Shown here piece after piece: positions 9,630 to 20,112 of a stretch of DNA of 64,000 nt; position 1 is the stretch's first letter, and each line of letters starts with the position of its first letter. Source of the DNA: Pseudomonas sp. FP1742. Lineage in GTDB: Bacteria; Pseudomonadota; Gammaproteobacteria; Pseudomonadales; Pseudomonadaceae. Where the stretch lies: positions 4,278,001 through 4,342,000 of the forward strand of contig NZ_CP117460.1 of NCBI RefSeq assembly GCF_030687145.1, read 5' to 3'. Under the pieces are notes generated by a model. The model was not told the DNA's origin. It saw nothing but the letters and a program-made list of their open reading frames with translations, and made no database searches. The translations under genes were made by a program, and so were the position numbers.

Positions 9630-10742
9630 TCAACGCTCAAGCAGGATCCGCAGCATGCGACGCAGCGGCTCGGCCGCCCCCCACAGCAGTTGGTCGCCGA
9701 CGGTGAAGGCACCGACGAATTGCGACCCCATGTTCAGCTTGCGCAGACGACCGACCGGCACGTTCAGGGTGCCGGTGACTTTCGTCGGGCTCAGCTCCTG
9801 CATGCTGATGTCGCGGTTGTTCGGCACCAGCTTGACCCAAGGGTTGTGCTGGCTGATCAGCCCTTCGATGTCGGCGATCGGCACGTCTTTGTTCAGTTTG
9901 ATGGTCAGCGCCTGGCTGTGGCAGCGCATGGCGCCGATGCGCACGCAGATGCCATCCACCGGGATCGGGCTCTTGAAGCGACCGAGAATCTTGTTGGTCT
10001 CGGCCTGGGCCTTCCACTCTTCGCGGCTCTGGCCGTTCGGCAGTTCCTTGTCGATCCACGGGATCAGGCTGCCGGCCAGCGGTACGCCGAAGTTTTCGGT
10101 CGGGTACGCGTCGCTGCGCATGGCTTCGGCCACGCGGCGGTCGATGTCGAGGATGGCGCTGGCCGGATCGGCCAGTTGATCGGCGACAGCGGCGTGGGTC
10201 GCGCCCATTTGCTTGATCAGTTCACGCATGTTCTGCGCGCCGGCACCGGAGGCCGCCTGATAGGTCATGGCGCTCATCCATTCCACCAGACCGGCTTCGA
10301 ACAGGCCACCCAGGCCCATCAGCATCAGGCTGACGGTGCAATTGCCGCCGATGTAGTTCTTGGTGCCCGCGTCGAGCTGCTGGTCGATGACCTTGCGGTT
10401 CACCGGGTCCAGCACGATCACCGCGTCATCCTGCATGCGCAGGCTGGAAGCGGCGTCGATCCAGTAACCCTGCCAGCCGGCTTCGCGCAGCTTCGGGAAT
10501 ACTTCGCTGGTGTAGTCGCCACCCTGGCAGGTCAGAATCACGTCGAGGGTCTTCAGCTCTTCAATGCTGTAAGCGTCCTTGAGCGGAGCAATGTCCTTGC
10601 CCACGGACGGGCCTTGGCCACCGACATTGGAAGTGGTGAAAAACACCGGCTCGATAAGATCGAAATCCTGCTCTTCCAGCATCCGCTGCATGAGCACGGA
10701 ACCGACCATGCCGCGCCAACCGATCAGACCTACACGTTTCAT
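9630..10742 (-). CDS. asd: Aspartate-semialdehyde dehydrogenase
   Basis: This is the true Asd, 370 residues, reducing aspartyl-4-phosphate to the semialdehyde for lysine, diaminopimelate, threonine and methionine. [20 protein letters not shown] gives the NADP-binding loop, and [18 protein letters not shown] contains the catalytic cysteine. [16 protein letters not shown] and the [16 protein letters not shown] segment with the active-site histidine complete the pattern. It matches the gamma-proteobacterial long form. A stem-loop separates it from leuB upstream, so it may be partly uncoupled from the leu genes. Confidence 0.95.
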   Translation of the reverse strand: MKRVGLIGWRGMVGSVLMQRMLEEQDFDLIEPVFFTTSNVGGQGPSVGKDIAPLKDAYSIEELKTLDVILTCQGGDYTSEVFPKLREAGWQGYWIDAASSLRMQDDAVIVLDPVNRKVIDQQLDAGTKNYIGGNCTVSLMLMGLGGLFEAGLVEWMSAMTYQAASGAGAQNMRELIKQMGATHAAVADQLADPASAILDIDRRVAEAMRSDAYPTENFGVPLAGSLIPWIDKELPNGQSREEWKAQAETNKILGRFKSPIPVDGICVRIGAMRCHSQALTIKLNKDVPIADIEGLISQHNPWVKLVPNNRDISMQELSPTKVTGTLNVPVGRLRKLNMGSQFVGAFTVGDQLLWGAAEPLRRMLRILLER

Positions 10743-10768
10743 CGCAACTACACCTTCTTGAAAAAGTG

Positions 10769-10804
10769 GGCCGCTGCTTTCAAGGTTGAAAATTGCAGCG
10801 GGCC
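10769..10804 (-). terminator. Stem-loop between leuB and asd
   Basis: GGCCGCTGC pairs with GCAGCGGGCC (one bulged G) and on the minus strand is followed by ACTTTTTC. It may be a terminator or partial attenuator after leuB. Confidence 0.55.
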
Positions 10805-10811
10805 AGAGAGA

Positions 10812-11894
10812 TTACAGATTCCGCAGCGCGGCGACTACTGCGTCGCCCATTTCCTGCGTACCGACCTTGGTGCAACCGGCCGACCAGATGTCGCCCGTGC
10901 GCAGGCCCTGATCCAAAACCAGGCTCACGGCCTTCTCGATGGCATCGGCCGCATCCTGCAGATTGAAGCTGTAACGCAGCATCATCGACACCGACAAAAT
11001 GGTCGCCAACGGGTTGGCAATGCCCTTGCCGGCGATGTCCGGCGCCGAACCGTGGCACGGCTCGTACATGCCTTTGTTGTTGGCATCCAGCGACGCCGAC
11101 GGCAGCATGCCGATGGAACCGGTGAGCATCGACGCTTCGTCGGAAAGAATATCGCCGAACAGGTTGTCGGTGACGATCACATCGAACTGCTTCGGTGCGC
11201 GCACCAGTTGCATGGCGGCGTTGTCGACGTACATGTGACTCAGTTCGACGTCCGGGTAGTCCTTGGCCACTTGCTCGACGATTTCACGCCACAGCTGGCT
11301 GGAGGCCAGCACGTTGGCCTTGTCCACCGAGCACAGCTTCTTGCCGCGTACGCGGGCCATGTCGAAACCGACACGGGCGATACGGCGGATTTCAGTTTCG
11401 CTGTACGGCAGCGTGTCGTAGGCCTGGCGCTCGCCATTATCGAGCTCGCGCACGCCACGTGGCGCGCCGAAGTAGATACCGCCGGTCAGTTCACGGACGA
11501 TCAGGATGTCCAGGCCGGCAACGATTTCTGCCTTCAGGCTGGAAGCCTCGGCCAGTTGCGGGTACAGGATCGCCGGACGCAGGTTGCCGAACAAGCCCAG
11601 TTGCGCACGGATTTTCAGCAGACCGCGCTCTGGGCGGATGTCACGCTCGATGGTGTCCCATTTCGGGCCGCCCACGGCGCCCAGCAGCACAGCATCGGCT
11701 GCGCGTGCACGGGCCAGGGTTTCATCGGCCAGCGGCACGCCGTGCTTGTCGATGGCGGCGCCACCGATCACGTCATGGCTCAGTTCGAAGCCCAGGCTGT
11801 ACTTGTCGTTCGCCAGCTCCAGCACCTTGACCGCTTCGGCCATGATTTCCGGGCCAATACCGTCGCCTGGGAGAATCAGAATCTGCTTGCTCAT
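10812..11894 (-). CDS. leuB: 3-isopropylmalate dehydrogenase
   Basis: This 360-residue enzyme oxidatively decarboxylates 3-isopropylmalate with NAD in leucine synthesis. The N-terminal [18 protein letters not shown], the substrate-binding stretch with [50 protein letters not shown] and [18 protein letters not shown] are all canonical. The next gene upstream is a methyltransferase, then leuD and leuC, so the leu genes form one minus-strand block interrupted by that methyltransferase and a REP pair. Confidence 0.96.
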   Translation of the reverse strand: MSKQILILPGDGIGPEIMAEAVKVLELANDKYSLGFELSHDVIGGAAIDKHGVPLADETLARARAADAVLLGAVGGPKWDTIERDIRPERGLLKIRAQLGLFGNLRPAILYPQLAEASSLKAEIVAGLDILIVRELTGGIYFGAPRGVRELDNGERQAYDTLPYSETEIRRIARVGFDMARVRGKKLCSVDKANVLASSQLWREIVEQVAKDYPDVELSHMYVDNAAMQLVRAPKQFDVIVTDNLFGDILSDEASMLTGSIGMLPSASLDANNKGMYEPCHGSAPDIAGKGIANPLATILSVSMMLRYSFNLQDAADAIEKAVSLVLDQGLRTGDIWSAGCTKVGTQEMGDAVVAALRNL

Positions 11895-11945
11895 GCTTTC
11901 CTCATGTCATCAGTCGGCGCGCCCTGGGGCGCGCCCGGAAAAATT

Positions 11946-12713
11946 CTATCGTTCAGCCATCAGCACCAGCACATCGGTACTGAACGAACCATCGGCTTCA
12001 ATCTCAAAATATTCGCGCACTTCGTTGCCCATCGATTGCTGCAACTCGAGGATCGCCGCGCGCATTACCTGCGGCGTGCGCATGCGCTCGACCCAGGACG
12101 TGTACTCCAGACGCAACCGTTGGCGCGTGGTGCTGCGGGTATGCAACCCCGCTTCGCTGACCTGACGCAACCACTCGCCGGCAGAATAATCGCGCACGTG
12201 GCTGGTGTCGCGCAGCACTTCGACGCTTTGCAGGTAAGTGTCGAACAACGGGCTGCCCGGCGACAACACATCGATGAACGCCGCCACCCCGCCCGGCTTC
12301 AGCACCCGGCGAACTTCGCGCAGGGCCAGCCCGAGGTCGCTCCAATGGTGCGCCGAATAACGGCTGAAGACGAAATCGAACTCGCCATCGGCGAATGGCA
12401 GACGCTCGGCGGCGCCAAGCACCGTAGACACATTGCTCAAGCCGCGATCGACGGCGGCAGCGGCCACCACGTCGAGCATCTGTTGCGACAGGTCGTAAGC
12501 CACCACTTCCTTGGCCAGCGAAGCCACATGAAAACTCACATGACCGGCGCCGCAGCCAAGGTCCAGCACCCGGGCATCGCCCTGCCCCGCCAGTTCAGCC
12601 TGTAGCAGTGCGAACTCGGTGCCTTGAGCGTGTACGGCGCTGCTCAGATAGGCCGAAGCCTGTTCACCGAATTGTTTTTGGACTACCTGGGTGTGCTGGG
12701 CGGTGCTGGTCAT
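11946..12713 (-). CDS. Class I SAM-dependent methyltransferase (UbiE/BioC-like)
   Basis: The protein has 255 residues. VLDLGCGAGHVSFHVA (motif I), AYDLSQQMLDVVAAAA, AERLPFADGEFDFVFSRYSA and LREVRRVLKPGGVAAFIDVL are the classical class I methyltransferase motifs. The substrate cannot be told from sequence. The gene lies within the leu block, 51 bp upstream of leuB, a conserved arrangement in fluorescent pseudomonads as far as I recall. Nothing ties it to leucine synthesis itself. Confidence 0.88.
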   Translation of the reverse strand: MTSTAQHTQVVQKQFGEQASAYLSSAVHAQGTEFALLQAELAGQGDARVLDLGCGAGHVSFHVASLAKEVVAYDLSQQMLDVVAAAAVDRGLSNVSTVLGAAERLPFADGEFDFVFSRYSAHHWSDLGLALREVRRVLKPGGVAAFIDVLSPGSPLFDTYLQSVEVLRDTSHVRDYSAGEWLRQVSEAGLHTRSTTRQRLRLEYTSWVERMRTPQVMRAAILELQQSMGNEVREYFEIEADGSFSTDVLVLMAER

Positions 12714-12750
12714 AGTGAAGTCCTGTTATTTGTGTTGTCTGGGCTGCCGT

Positions 12751-12818
12751 CTTCGCGAGCAAGCCCGCTCCCACATTTGAAATGCATTCCAATGTGGGAG
12801 CGGGCTCGCTCGCGAAGA
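12751..12818. repeat. REP/BIME inverted pair
   Basis: CTTCGCGAGCAAGCCCGCTC and an inverse copy (with CGGGCTCGCTCGCGAAG) lie between leuD and the methyltransferase gene. Confidence 0.85.
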
Positions 12819-12850
12819 GGCCGGCCCTACCTACATCAATTCCGGATCAA

Positions 12851-13495
12851 TCACGCGTCGCGAAACAACCACGGCTGGCTCGCGCGGTGTTTGGCTTCAA
12901 ACGCGGCAATCGCCTCGCCGTCCTGCAAAGTCAGACCGATATCGTCCAGACCATTGAGCAGGCAGTGTTTGCGGAAGGCATCGATCTCGAAGCTCAGCAC
13001 TTTGCCGTCCGGACGGGTCACGGTCTGGGCCTGCAGATCGATCTGCAACTGGTAGCCCGGGTTCGCTTCAACCTGCTTGAACAGCTCATCGACTTCAGCG
13101 TCGCTCAGGATGATCGGCAGCAAGCCGTTCTTGAAGCTGTTGTTGAAGAAGATATCGGCGTAGCTCGGCGCGATGATGCTGCGGAAACCATATTCTTCCA
13201 GCGCCCACGGCGCGTGCTCGCGGCTGGAGCCGCAACCGAAGTTCTCGCGGGCCAGCAACACGCTGGCGCCTTGATAACGCTCGGCGTTGAGGACGAAGTC
13301 CTTGTTCAGCGGGCGCTTGGAGTTGTCCTGATACGGCTGGCCAACGTCCAGATAACGCCATTCATCGAACAGGTTCGGACCGAAACCGGTGCGTTTGATC
13401 GACTTCAAGAACTGCTTCGGGATGATCTGGTCGGTGTCGACGTTGGCACGATCCAAAGGCGCGACAAGACCAGTGTGCTGGGTAAAAGCTTTCAT
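12851..13495 (-). CDS. leuD: 3-isopropylmalate dehydratase small subunit
   Basis: This 214-residue subunit partners LeuC to interconvert 2- and 3-isopropylmalate. [40 protein letters not shown] and [20 protein letters not shown] are the diagnostic swivel-domain motifs. The start follows the leuC stop by 11 bp, with AGGAG just upstream (GGAGCGCAGC context), consistent with coupled expression of the heterodimer. Confidence 0.96.
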   Translation of the reverse strand: MKAFTQHTGLVAPLDRANVDTDQIIPKQFLKSIKRTGFGPNLFDEWRYLDVGQPYQDNSKRPLNKDFVLNAERYQGASVLLARENFGCGSSREHAPWALEEYGFRSIIAPSYADIFFNNSFKNGLLPIILSDAEVDELFKQVEANPGYQLQIDLQAQTVTRPDGKVLSFEIDAFRKHCLLNGLDDIGLTLQDGEAIAAFEAKHRASQPWLFRDA

Positions 13496-13506
13496 GCTGC
13501 GCTCCT

Positions 13507-14925
13507 TTAGATCAATTCACGGACGTCGACGAAACGACCGTTCACCGCGGCGGCGGCGGCCATGGCCGGGCTGACGAGGTGGGTACGGCCACCGGCGCCC
13601 TGACGGCCTTCGAAGTTACGGTTGGAGGTCGACGCGCAATGCTCGCCCGATTCCAAACGGTCCGGGTTCATCGCCAGGCACATCGAGCAGCCAGGCTCAC
13701 GCCATTCAAAACCGGCCTCGATAAAAATCTTGTCCAGGCCTTCGGATTCAGCCTGAGCCTTCACCAGCCCCGAACCCGGCACCACGATGGCCTGCTTGAT
13801 GGTCGAAGCCACTTTGCGGCCCTTGGCGATCACCGCGGCGGCGCGCAGGTCTTCGATCCGCGAGTTGGTGCAGGAACCGATGAATACGCGGTCCAGCTGG
13901 ATGTCGGTGATCGCCTGATTGGCGGTCAAACCCATGTATTTCAAGGCGCGTTCGATGGAGTCGCGCTTGACCAGGTCCATTTCCTTGGCCGGATCCGGCA
14001 CGTTCTGATCCACGGCCAGCACCATCTCAGGCGAGGTGCCCCAGCTGACTTGCGGCTTGATCTGAGAAGCATCGAGCTCGACGATGGTGTCGAACTTGGC
14101 ATCGGCGTCGGAGACCAGGTCTTTCCAGGCTTCGACGGCCAAATCCCATTCCGCGCCCTTCGGAGCAAATGGACGGCCCTTGACGTAAGCCACGGTTTTT
14201 TCGTCGGCGGCTACCAGGCCAACGCGGGCGCCGGCTTCGATGGACATGTTGCAGATGGTCATGCGGCCTTCAACGGACAAGTCGCGAATCGCGCTACCAG
14301 CGAATTCGATGGCGTGGCCATTACCGCCGGCGGTGCCGATCTTGCCGATCACGGCGAGGACGATGTCCTTGGCAGTCACGCCGAACGGCAATTTGCCCTC
14401 GACCGACACCAGCATGTTTTTCATTTTTTTCGCGACCAGACACTGAGTGGCGAGCACGTGCTCGACCTCGGAAGTGCCGATACCGTGAGCCAGGGCACCG
14501 AACGCGCCGTGGGTCGAGGTGTGGGAGTCGCCGCAGACCACGGTCATGCCCGGCAAAGTCGCGCCCTGCTCCGGGCCGATGACGTGGACGATGCCTTGGC
14601 GCACATCATTCATCTTGAATTCGACAATGCCGTATTCGTCACAGTTATCGTCGAGGGTCTGAACCTGCAAACGCGAAACCTGGTCGACAATCGCTTCGAT
14701 GCCGCCCTTGCGCTCCGGGGTGGTCGGAACGTTGTGGTCCGGAGTCGCGATGTTGGCATCGATGCGCCAAGGCTTGCGCCCGGCCAGACGCAGGCCCTCG
14801 AAGGCTTGCGGCGAGGTCACTTCGTGGATGATGTGACGATCGATGTAGATCAGCGCCGAGCCATCGTCGCGCTGCTTGACCAAATGCGAATCCCAGAGCT
14901 TGTCGTAGAGCGTTTTGCCGGCCAT
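13507..14925 (-). CDS. leuC: 3-isopropylmalate dehydratase large subunit
   Basis: This is a 472-residue aconitase-family enzyme with a [4Fe-4S] cluster. [38 protein letters not shown] and [17 protein letters not shown] supply the three cluster cysteines. It is the first gene of the leu block here. A LysR-type gene is divergently placed 160 bp away and may regulate it. No leader peptide rich in leucine codons was evident in the gap. Confidence 0.96.
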   Translation of the reverse strand: MAGKTLYDKLWDSHLVKQRDDGSALIYIDRHIIHEVTSPQAFEGLRLAGRKPWRIDANIATPDHNVPTTPERKGGIEAIVDQVSRLQVQTLDDNCDEYGIVEFKMNDVRQGIVHVIGPEQGATLPGMTVVCGDSHTSTHGAFGALAHGIGTSEVEHVLATQCLVAKKMKNMLVSVEGKLPFGVTAKDIVLAVIGKIGTAGGNGHAIEFAGSAIRDLSVEGRMTICNMSIEAGARVGLVAADEKTVAYVKGRPFAPKGAEWDLAVEAWKDLVSDADAKFDTIVELDASQIKPQVSWGTSPEMVLAVDQNVPDPAKEMDLVKRDSIERALKYMGLTANQAITDIQLDRVFIGSCTNSRIEDLRAAAVIAKGRKVASTIKQAIVVPGSGLVKAQAESEGLDKIFIEAGFEWREPGCSMCLAMNPDRLESGEHCASTSNRNFEGRQGAGGRTHLVSPAMAAAAAVNGRFVDVRELI

Positions 14926-15042
14926 CAGACGGTTTCCTCATCAGCTTGTTTCTATGCCCTGGGTCTTGAGTATTTTCAATAACCCCTTGGCTTGTGAGGT
15001 CGATCCTAGGGGGTTACATTAAATAACTCAAATTCATATTTT

Positions 15043-15057
15043 TTATGCTTTGCATAA
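15043..15057. promoter_or_regulatory. LysR-type operator candidate between leuC and a LysR gene
   Basis: TTATGCTTTGCATAA is a perfect interrupted palindrome containing T-N11-A, the usual LysR-family half-site arrangement. It lies 29 bp before the LysR ATG and within the divergent gap with leuC. Confidence 0.5.
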
Positions 15058-15085
15058 CCAACTGGAATGCCACTGAGACCTCATT

Positions 15086-15976
15086 ATGGACCTCGCCAAC
15101 CTCAACGCTTTTATCGCGATTGCCGAGACCGGAAGCTTCTCCGGCGCCGGTGAACGGCTGCACCTGACGCAACCGGCCATCAGCAAGCGCATCGCCGGGC
15201 TGGAGCAGCAATTGAAGGTGCGCCTGTTCGATCGCCTGGGTCGGGAAGTCGGCCTGACCGAAGCTGGCCGCGCCCTGCTGCCACGGGCCTATCAGATCCT
15301 CAATGTGCTGGATGACACCCGCCGCGCCCTGACCAACCTGACCGGCGAAGTGACCGGTCGTCTGACATTGGCCACCAGCCATCACATCGGCCTGCACCGC
15401 TTGCCGCCCTTATTAAGGGAGTTCACCCGACGTTACCCGCAAGTGGCGCTGGATATTCAGTTCCTCGATTCGGAAGTGGCCTACGAAGAAATCCTCCATG
15501 GCCGCGCCGAACTGGCGGTCATCACCCTTGCGCCGGAGCCGCACACACTGGCCAAGGCCACGCCCGTGTGGGACGACCCGCTGGATTTCGTGGCCGCACC
15601 GGAGCATCCGCTGATCAGCAACGGCGCGGTCACGCTGGCGGATATTGCCCTGCACCCCGCGGTTTTCCCCGGCGGCAACACCTTTACCCACCACATCGTG
15701 CAACGCCTGTTCGAGGCCCAGGGCCTGACGCCGAACATCGCCATGAGCACCAATTATCTGGAAACCATCAAGATGATGGTCTCGATCGGCCTGGCCTGGA
15801 GCGTTTTGCCGCGCACGATGCTGGATGAGCAAGTGGCGCGCATACCTTTGCCGGGCATACAGCTCACTCGCCAGCTAGGCTATATCCTGCACACCGAACG
15901 GACGCTGTCGAATGCGGCACGGGCCTTCATGGCTCTGCTGGATGCACAAATCGATCAGCCAGGGACTCGCGGCTAA
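15086..15976 (+). CDS. LysR-family transcriptional regulator
   Basis: The protein has 296 residues. A winged helix-turn-helix occupies residues 1-60 (FIAIAETGSFSGAGERLHLT then QPAISKRIAGLEQQL). A periplasmic-binding-protein-like effector domain follows from about residue 90 (GRLTLATSHHIGLHRLPPLL). It is divergent from leuC, an arrangement typical of LysR regulators that control the neighbouring operon and themselves. The effector is unknown; an isopropylmalate-related ligand would be a guess from position only. Confidence 0.9.
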   Translation: MDLANLNAFIAIAETGSFSGAGERLHLTQPAISKRIAGLEQQLKVRLFDRLGREVGLTEAGRALLPRAYQILNVLDDTRRALTNLTGEVTGRLTLATSHHIGLHRLPPLLREFTRRYPQVALDIQFLDSEVAYEEILHGRAELAVITLAPEPHTLAKATPVWDDPLDFVAAPEHPLISNGAVTLADIALHPAVFPGGNTFTHHIVQRLFEAQGLTPNIAMSTNYLETIKMMVSIGLAWSVLPRTMLDEQVARIPLPGIQLTRQLGYILHTERTLSNAARAFMALLDAQIDQPGTRG

Positions 15977-16059
15977 GCTGTGCTTCTTCTTTTGTGCTAC
16001 GCCTATAGAGCCCCAAAACCCTGTGCCTAACGCCCAATTCAGCCCAAGGCCTGTCATCC

Positions 16060-19000
16060 ATGCCCAAATCTGTTGAACGTATGCCGCCAATGCCGCGAAT
16101 TCAGGCAATTGACCCAAAACGGTCCGAGCAGAGCTGGGAAAGTGCCCCGCAGTTGCTGGCAGCCCTCAACGGTGCCCGGCTGGGCGCCTGGTATTGGGAC
16201 ATCGAACGCGGGCAGATCAGTTGGTCCCGGGGCACTCAGGCATTGTTCGGCTTCGATCCCCGGCAACCGTTGCCCGAGGACCTGGAATACCTCGACCTAT
16301 TGCCCCAGGAGGATCGGGCGAAAGCCATCCGCGCGTTCAACGCAGTGATCGCCGGCGCTCCGCTGGAGCAGGCCATGCACCACCGCATCCGTTGGCCTGA
16401 CGGCAGCCTGCATTGGCTGGAAATCAACGGCAGCCTGCTGCCGGACAAAAACGGCCGGCCACGAATGATCGGGGTCATCCGTGAAATCACCCACCAGCGC
16501 CAGCGTGAACAAGCGCTGAGCAGCTCGGAAAAACGTTTCGCCACGCTGTTTCACCTGTGCCCGAACATGGTGCTGCTGACCCGCCAGGAAGACGGCCTGA
16601 TCAGCGAAGCCAACCAGTATTTCGAAAGCCTGTTCGGCTGGCCGGTGCAAGACGCAATCGGCCGAACCACGCTGGAACTGGGCCTTTGGGTCAACCCGGA
16701 GCAACGGGCGGAACTGGTCAAGGCCACCAAGGCCAAAGGTGAGCTGATCAACATGGAGGTGCAGTTTCGCGCCAGCAACGGGCAGGTCCACGACGGCATT
16801 CTCAGCGCCCAAAAGGTCGAGCTCGAAGGCCAGCCCTATCTGCTGAGCACGTTCCTCGACACCACCGAACGCAAAATCGCCGAGCACGCCCTCAAAGACA
16901 GCCAGGAACGCCTCGACCTGGCCCTGGATTCGGCGCAACTCGGCACCTGGGACTGGCACATCCCCAGCGGCATGCTTTACGGTTCGGCGCGGGCCGCCCA
17001 GCTGCACGGGCTGGAGCCCAAACCCTTCCATGAATCCTTCGATGCGTTTTTCGAAGGCGTGCCCGGCGAAGAACGCGACTCCATGCGCGACGCCTATCGC
17101 AGCTTGCGCGAAGGCCCGGCCGGCAATTATCAGCTGACGTACCGCGTGCAACTGCCGGACGGCAGTTCGCGCTACCTGGAAAGCCGCGCCAGGCTCTACC
17201 GCGATGACAGCGGCAACCCGCTGCGCATGGCCGGTACATTGCTGGACATCACCGATCAAGTGGAGCGCGAACAGCAACTGATAGCGTCGGAAGAGAAATT
17301 CGCGACCTTGTTCCAGGTCAGCCCGGACCCGATCTGCGTCACGCGCCAGGACACCGGCCACTTCATCGAGATCAACTCCAGCTTCACCCAGACATTCGGC
17401 TGGAGCGCCGCCGACGTGATCGGTCGCAGCGCCGACGACATCGGCCTGTGGGACGCTTCGGCGAAAAGTCTGCAAAGGATCGAGCGGGTTATCCGCGAAC
17501 AGGGCCTGAACAATGTGGCGATCATCGTTCAGCACAAGGATGGGCAGTCCCTGACTTGCGTGATCTCCAGCCGCCAGATCAGCGTCGGCGACCAGCCGTG
17601 CATCGTCACCACCCTGCGCGACATCACCCAGCAGCAACGCTCGGAAGCGGCGCTCAAGGCCAGCGAGGAGAAGTTCGCCAAGGCTTTCCACTCAAGCCCC
17701 GACGCCATCACCATTACCGAGCGCGACACCGGACGCTACCTGGAGGTTAATGACGGTTTTTGCCGCCTGACCGGCTACCGCGCCGATGAAGTGGTGGGCC
17801 GCACGGTGTATCAGGTCGGCATCTGGGCTGAAGAGAAGCAACGCTCGGCGTTGCTGGCGGAACTACAGATCAAGGGCCGGGTTCACCACCTGGAAATGCT
17901 CGGGCGCAACAAGCGCGGCGAGTTGCTGACCGTCGAAGTCTCGGTGGAACCGATCACCCTCAACGAAACCGCCTGCCTGCTGCTGACCGCCCGGGACGTC
18001 AGCCTGCTGAAAAATGCCGAAGCGCAGATCCGTCACCTGGCCTACCACGACCCGCTGACCAACCTGCCGAACCGCGCGCTGTTGATGGACCGCCTGAGCC
18101 AGCAGATCGCCCTGCTCAAGCGCCACAACTTGCGTGGCGCCCTGATGTTCCTCGACCTGGACCACTTCAAGCACATCAACGACTCCCTCGGCCACCCGGT
18201 GGGCGATACGGTGCTGAAGATCATCACCGCGCGTCTTGAGGCCAGCGTGCGCATGGAGGACACCGTCGCACGTCTGGGCGGTGATGAATTCGTAGTGCTG
18301 CTCAGCGGGCTGGAAGGCTCACGCAGCGATGTCAGCGCTCAGGTACGGGAGCTGGCGGACACCTTGCGCGAACTGCTGTCCGAACCGATGTTCCTCGACG
18401 GACAACGCCTGCAAGTGACGCCGAGCATCGGCATCGCGCTGATCCCCGACCACGGCTCGACCCCGACCGACCTGCTCAAGCGCGCCGATATCGCCCTCTA
18501 TCGCGCCAAGGACTCGGGTCGCAACACCACGCAGATGTATCACAACACCATGCAGAAGGCCGCCAGCGAACGCCTGCGCATGGAAACCGACCTGCGCCTG
18601 GCCCTTTCCCGGGGTGAATTCAGCGTGCAATACCAACCTCAGGTGGACGCCCGCAACAATCGCATTACCGGCGCCGAAGCCCTGGTGCGCTGGCATCATC
18701 CGCAACTGGGCGCGCAATCGCCCACCGAATTCATCAAGGTGCTGGAAGACAGCGGGCTGATTCTGGAAGTCGGCACGTGGATCCTCGACGAAGCCTGCGC
18801 GGCCTTCAAACGCCTGATCGCCAAAGGCCTGATCGACCCGCTCGATTTCAGCCTGTGCGTGAACATCAGCCCACGGCAATTCCGTCAGAACGATTTCGTC
18901 GAACGCATCGAGCACAGCCTCGGCAGCCACGGCCTGCCCTTCTCGTTGCTGAAACTGGAAATCACCGAAGGCATCGTCATCCAGAACCTGGACGACACCA

Positions 19001-19338
19001 TCAGCAAAATGCGTCGCCTGAAAAAACTCGGCGTGAGCTTTGCCATGGACGATTTCGGTACCGGCTATTCCTCGCTGACCTACCTCAAGCGCCTGCCGGT
19101 CGACACCCTGAAAATCGACCAGTCGTTCATCCGCGACGCCACCACCGACCCTAACGATGCCGAAATCATTCGCGCCATCGTCGCCATGGCCCGCAGCCTG
19201 GAGCTGGAAGTGATTGCCGAAGGGGTGGAAACCGTGGAGCAACTGGAGTTCTTGCAAGGGTTGGGCTGCCATTTGTATCAGGGGTATTTGCACAGCCGGC
19301 CGTTGCTGGTGGAGGAGTTTCAGAAACTCCTCAAATAG
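16060..19338 (+). CDS. Multi-PAS GGDEF/EAL cyclic-di-GMP protein
   Basis: This 1,092-residue cytoplasmic sensor has no membrane helices. Four PAS/PAC repeats are visible (around residues 30-150, 160-280, 285-405 and 405-655, the last probably two PAS units). Typical pieces are GRPRMIGVIREITHQRQREQ and TGHFIEINSSFTQTFGWSAA. A GGDEF domain follows with intact LGGDEFVVLLSG near residue 740, then an EAL domain with GAEALVRWHHPQ near 871 and DDFGTGYSSLTYLKRLPVD. Both catalytic signatures are intact, so either diguanylate cyclase or phosphodiesterase activity is possible; in such hybrids the EAL domain often dominates. It is monocistronic. The start is the first ATG of the frame; internal ATGs at 16081 and 16090 are alternatives. 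Confidence 0.92.
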   Translation: MPKSVERMPPMPRIQAIDPKRSEQSWESAPQLLAALNGARLGAWYWDIERGQISWSRGTQALFGFDPRQPLPEDLEYLDLLPQEDRAKAIRAFNAVIAGAPLEQAMHHRIRWPDGSLHWLEINGSLLPDKNGRPRMIGVIREITHQRQREQALSSSEKRFATLFHLCPNMVLLTRQEDGLISEANQYFESLFGWPVQDAIGRTTLELGLWVNPEQRAELVKATKAKGELINMEVQFRASNGQVHDGILSAQKVELEGQPYLLSTFLDTTERKIAEHALKDSQERLDLALDSAQLGTWDWHIPSGMLYGSARAAQLHGLEPKPFHESFDAFFEGVPGEERDSMRDAYRSLREGPAGNYQLTYRVQLPDGSSRYLESRARLYRDDSGNPLRMAGTLLDITDQVEREQQLIASEEKFATLFQVSPDPICVTRQDTGHFIEINSSFTQTFGWSAADVIGRSADDIGLWDASAKSLQRIERVIREQGLNNVAIIVQHKDGQSLTCVISSRQISVGDQPCIVTTLRDITQQQRSEAALKASEEKFAKAFHSSPDAITITERDTGRYLEVNDGFCRLTGYRADEVVGRTVYQVGIWAEEKQRSALLAELQIKGRVHHLEMLGRNKRGELLTVEVSVEPITLNETACLLLTARDVSLLKNAEAQIRHLAYHDPLTNLPNRALLMDRLSQQIALLKRHNLRGALMFLDLDHFKHINDSLGHPVGDTVLKIITARLEASVRMEDTVARLGGDEFVVLLSGLEGSRSDVSAQVRELADTLRELLSEPMFLDGQRLQVTPSIGIALIPDHGSTPTDLLKRADIALYRAKDSGRNTTQMYHNTMQKAASERLRMETDLRLALSRGEFSVQYQPQVDARNNRITGAEALVRWHHPQLGAQSPTEFIKVLEDSGLILEVGTWILDEACAAFKRLIAKGLIDPLDFSLCVNISPRQFRQNDFVERIEHSLGSHGLPFSLLKLEITEGIVIQNLDDTISKMRRLKKLGVSFAMDDFGTGYSSLTYLKRLPVDTLKIDQSFIRDATTDPNDAEIIRAIVAMARSLELEVIAEGVETVEQLEFLQGLGCHLYQGYLHSRPLLVEEFQKLLK

Positions 19339-19362
19339 ACCCGTAGCAGCTCCGCATTCGAC

Positions 19363-19508
19363 TGTAGCAGCTGTCGAGCCTGCGAGGCTGCGTTCGGCTG
19401 CGAAGCAGTCGTAATCCAGTCAATACCATTTACCTGAAAGAACGCGGTGGCAGGTTTTGCGACTGCTACGCAGCCGAACGCAGCCTCGCGGGCTCGGCAG
19501 CTGCTACA
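19363..19508. repeat. Long inverted repeat (49-bp arms)
   Basis: TGTAGCAGCTGTCGAGCCTG and onward (19363-19411) is mirrored at 19460-19508 with a few mismatches, around a 48-bp loop. This is another intergenic repeat family common in fluorescent pseudomonads, distinct from the GGGAGCGGG REP. It sits between the convergent PAS-GGDEF-EAL gene and ibpA. Confidence 0.8.
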
Positions 19509-19544
19509 AATAGGTGTAAATCTTATTCAGGACGGGATAACGGA

Positions 19545-19574
19545 CAAAAAAGGGCGCCAGTGGATGGCGCCCTT
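19545..19574 (-). terminator. Terminator of ibpA
   Basis: AAGGGCGCCA pairs with TGGCGCCCTT around a five-base loop; on the minus strand it ends in a run of T. Confidence 0.85.
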
Positions 19575-19592
19575 CTCATTTGCTCTGACCGA

Positions 19593-20039
19593 TTAGTGTT
19601 GCAGAGCCGGTTTTTCCGCCCCGTTGATCGGGATGCGTTTGGCTTTCGCTTCTTCCGGGATCACACGCAGCAGGTCGATACTCAACAAACCGTTGCGCAG
19701 TTCGGCGGCCCTGATTTCGATGTGGTCCGCCAGACGGAACGACAGCTTGAAGGCGCGCTGTGCGATGCCCTGGTACAGGTAAGTGACGTTTTCGTCCGCG
19801 TCACGTTTGCCGCCACTGATGGTCAGTACACCTTTTTCTACTTGCAGGTCCAGGTCGTCTTCCTGGAAACCGGCGGCCGCTACAACAATGCGGTATTGAT
19901 CATCACCGTATTTTTCAACGTTGTAGGGTGGATAGGTGCTGCCTGGCTCATTGCGCAGGGCGGTTTCGAACAGGTCGTTGAAACGGTCGAAACCTACCGA
20001 GGAACGGAACAGTGGGGCCAAGGAAAATGCAGTACTCAT
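19593..20039 (-). CDS. ibpA: Small heat-shock protein (Hsp20 / IbpA)
   Basis: This 148-residue alpha-crystallin-domain chaperone holds unfolded proteins for DnaK and ClpB. The start MSTAFSLAPLFRSSVGFDRF is IbpA-like, and the crystallin core is visible at about 35-125 (YNVEKYGDDQYRIVVAAAGF; GKRDADENVTYLYQGIAQRA). The C-terminal KRIPINGAEKPALQH contains an I-x-I-like anchor (IPI). It is transcribed alone, from a sigma-32 promoter, with a probable RNA thermometer in the leader. Confidence 0.94.
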   Translation of the reverse strand: MSTAFSLAPLFRSSVGFDRFNDLFETALRNEPGSTYPPYNVEKYGDDQYRIVVAAAGFQEDDLDLQVEKGVLTISGGKRDADENVTYLYQGIAQRAFKLSFRLADHIEIRAAELRNGLLSIDLLRVIPEEAKAKRIPINGAEKPALQH

Positions 20040-20106
20040 GATTCAAATCTCCTGAACATAATCAGCAAGTTTTTTTGTCTCCGCGACCCGAATTCGGCAT
20101 CGCGTA
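20040..20106 (-). promoter_or_regulatory. Candidate ROSE-type RNA thermometer in the ibpA leader
   Basis: The leader of roughly 65 nt contains ACTTGCTGATTATG followed by TCAGGAGATTTG just before the ATG. The TTGCT block opposite AGGAG is the hallmark of ROSE elements, which hide the ribosome site at low temperature. Pairing was judged by eye only. Confidence 0.5.
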
Positions 20107-20112
20107 ATCCTT

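Noticed and set aside
9435..12605. 1,056-codon plus-strand open frame
   Set aside because: It is the antisense of asd, leuB and the methyltransferase; the residues are Arg/His/Gln-rich and match no family. GC-rich codon bias keeps the opposite frame open.
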